From NCBI GenBank assembly GCA_946699065.1, contig CAMPDV010000139.1, forward strand, positions 372,001 through 436,000: a DNA stretch of 64,000 nucleotides. Reading direction: 5' to 3'. Shown piece after piece: positions 63,740 through 64,000 of the stretch. The first letter of the stretch is position 1; every line of letters begins with the position of its first letter. Below the pieces are notes generated by a model. The model was not told where the DNA came from, did not search any database, and worked only from the letters and a program-made list of their open reading frames with translations. The position numbers and the translations under genes were made by a program. The DNA comes from Loxodes magnus. Taxonomy: Eukaryota; Ciliophora; Karyorelictea; Loxodida; Loxodidae.

Positions 63740-64000
63740 TTTATTTATAAATGCCCCTTTCAGTAATTCAAAGCTTATTTAGGTTTCTTCAGGTTCTTTG
63801 TTCTTCATTGTACTCTAGTAGCCTTCAATTACTAAACTGTTTTACCAGTTAACTCTTAAGAATTAACAATTCGTTATTTTAATCTTCTAAGCAGTTCACT
63901 GGCTCCCGTATTTTTCTCCTTGATTAAAGAAAGTTTCTTCGTATTTTGTAATTTATGCTTTCATTCGTTAAATTAAATTTCAGAGTAATTTGACAGAGCA
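63740..64000 (-). CDS. Possible partial coiled-coil gene running off the window
   Basis: On the minus strand 63750-63930 gives a coiled-coil-like frame (CLEDQNNELLILKSQLVK, LLEYNEEQRTW). The plus strand is pyrimidine-rich here, as over the other minus-strand genes. The start is outside the window and the stop is not settled. Confidence 0.35.

Noticed and set aside
1..64000. CRISPR arrays, bacterial operons, rRNA genes
   Set aside because: No regular spaced repeats and no conserved rRNA blocks; the gene structure and code are eukaryotic.

Overview
The window reads as nuclear DNA of a ciliate in which all three standard stop codons also act as sense codons. In the recognisable genes TAA and TAG stand where glutamine is expected, and TGA stands both at conserved tryptophans and at the gene end. 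The clearest case is an eEF1A-family gene (59596-60945): TGA falls at the conserved W58 and W78 positions, TAA/TAG occur throughout, and the frame closes on TGA after 449 codons. This is the karyorelict code (table 27). With the very high A+T content, 20-70 nt GT..AG introns and abundant LINE-like DNA, a Loxodes-like karyorelict is the best guess for the source; the genus is inference. Because every frame stays open under this code, I accepted genes on family motifs, start and stop placement, intron phase and acidic-residue content. Genes without a family have lower confidence.

Layout. 1-6380: AT-rich DNA, a SINE-like element and a broken LINE (endonuclease plus reverse transcriptase). 6688-13487: a zinc-finger/pentapeptide/WD40 gene, a five-exon coiled-coil gene (-), two retroelement fragments and a small gene (-). 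13488-30099: a tight collinear run of five plus-strand genes separated by only 19-39 bp. They are a giant leishmanolysin-like surface protein with REJ-like modules and a GPS motif, a three-domain glycerophosphodiesterase-like protein, a membrane protein, a Kelch protein and a DMT/EamA-type transporter. 30204-44543: smaller genes on both strands, including a TPR protein, a Nudix hydrolase, an ankyrin-Sec7-PH protein, a SPRY-like protein with an acylation-type N-terminus and several unassigned genes.

44553-56725 is dominated by mobile elements and AT-rich DNA. It holds two gag-like ORFs with CCHC zinc knuckles, three copies of a structured GC-rich SINE-like family, further SINE-like elements, and the second copy of the WD40 gene (48002-50379). 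56726-64000 holds the eEF1A gene, two probable small genes and a long AT-rich tail with weak coding signs.

The genes do not form one pathway. The most notable points are the dual-meaning TGA, the compact gene cluster, several enzyme-family proteins with altered catalytic motifs (leishmanolysin, GDPD, Sec7), and a 3' tail shared between the LINE and several short elements, which suggests LINE-driven mobilisation.
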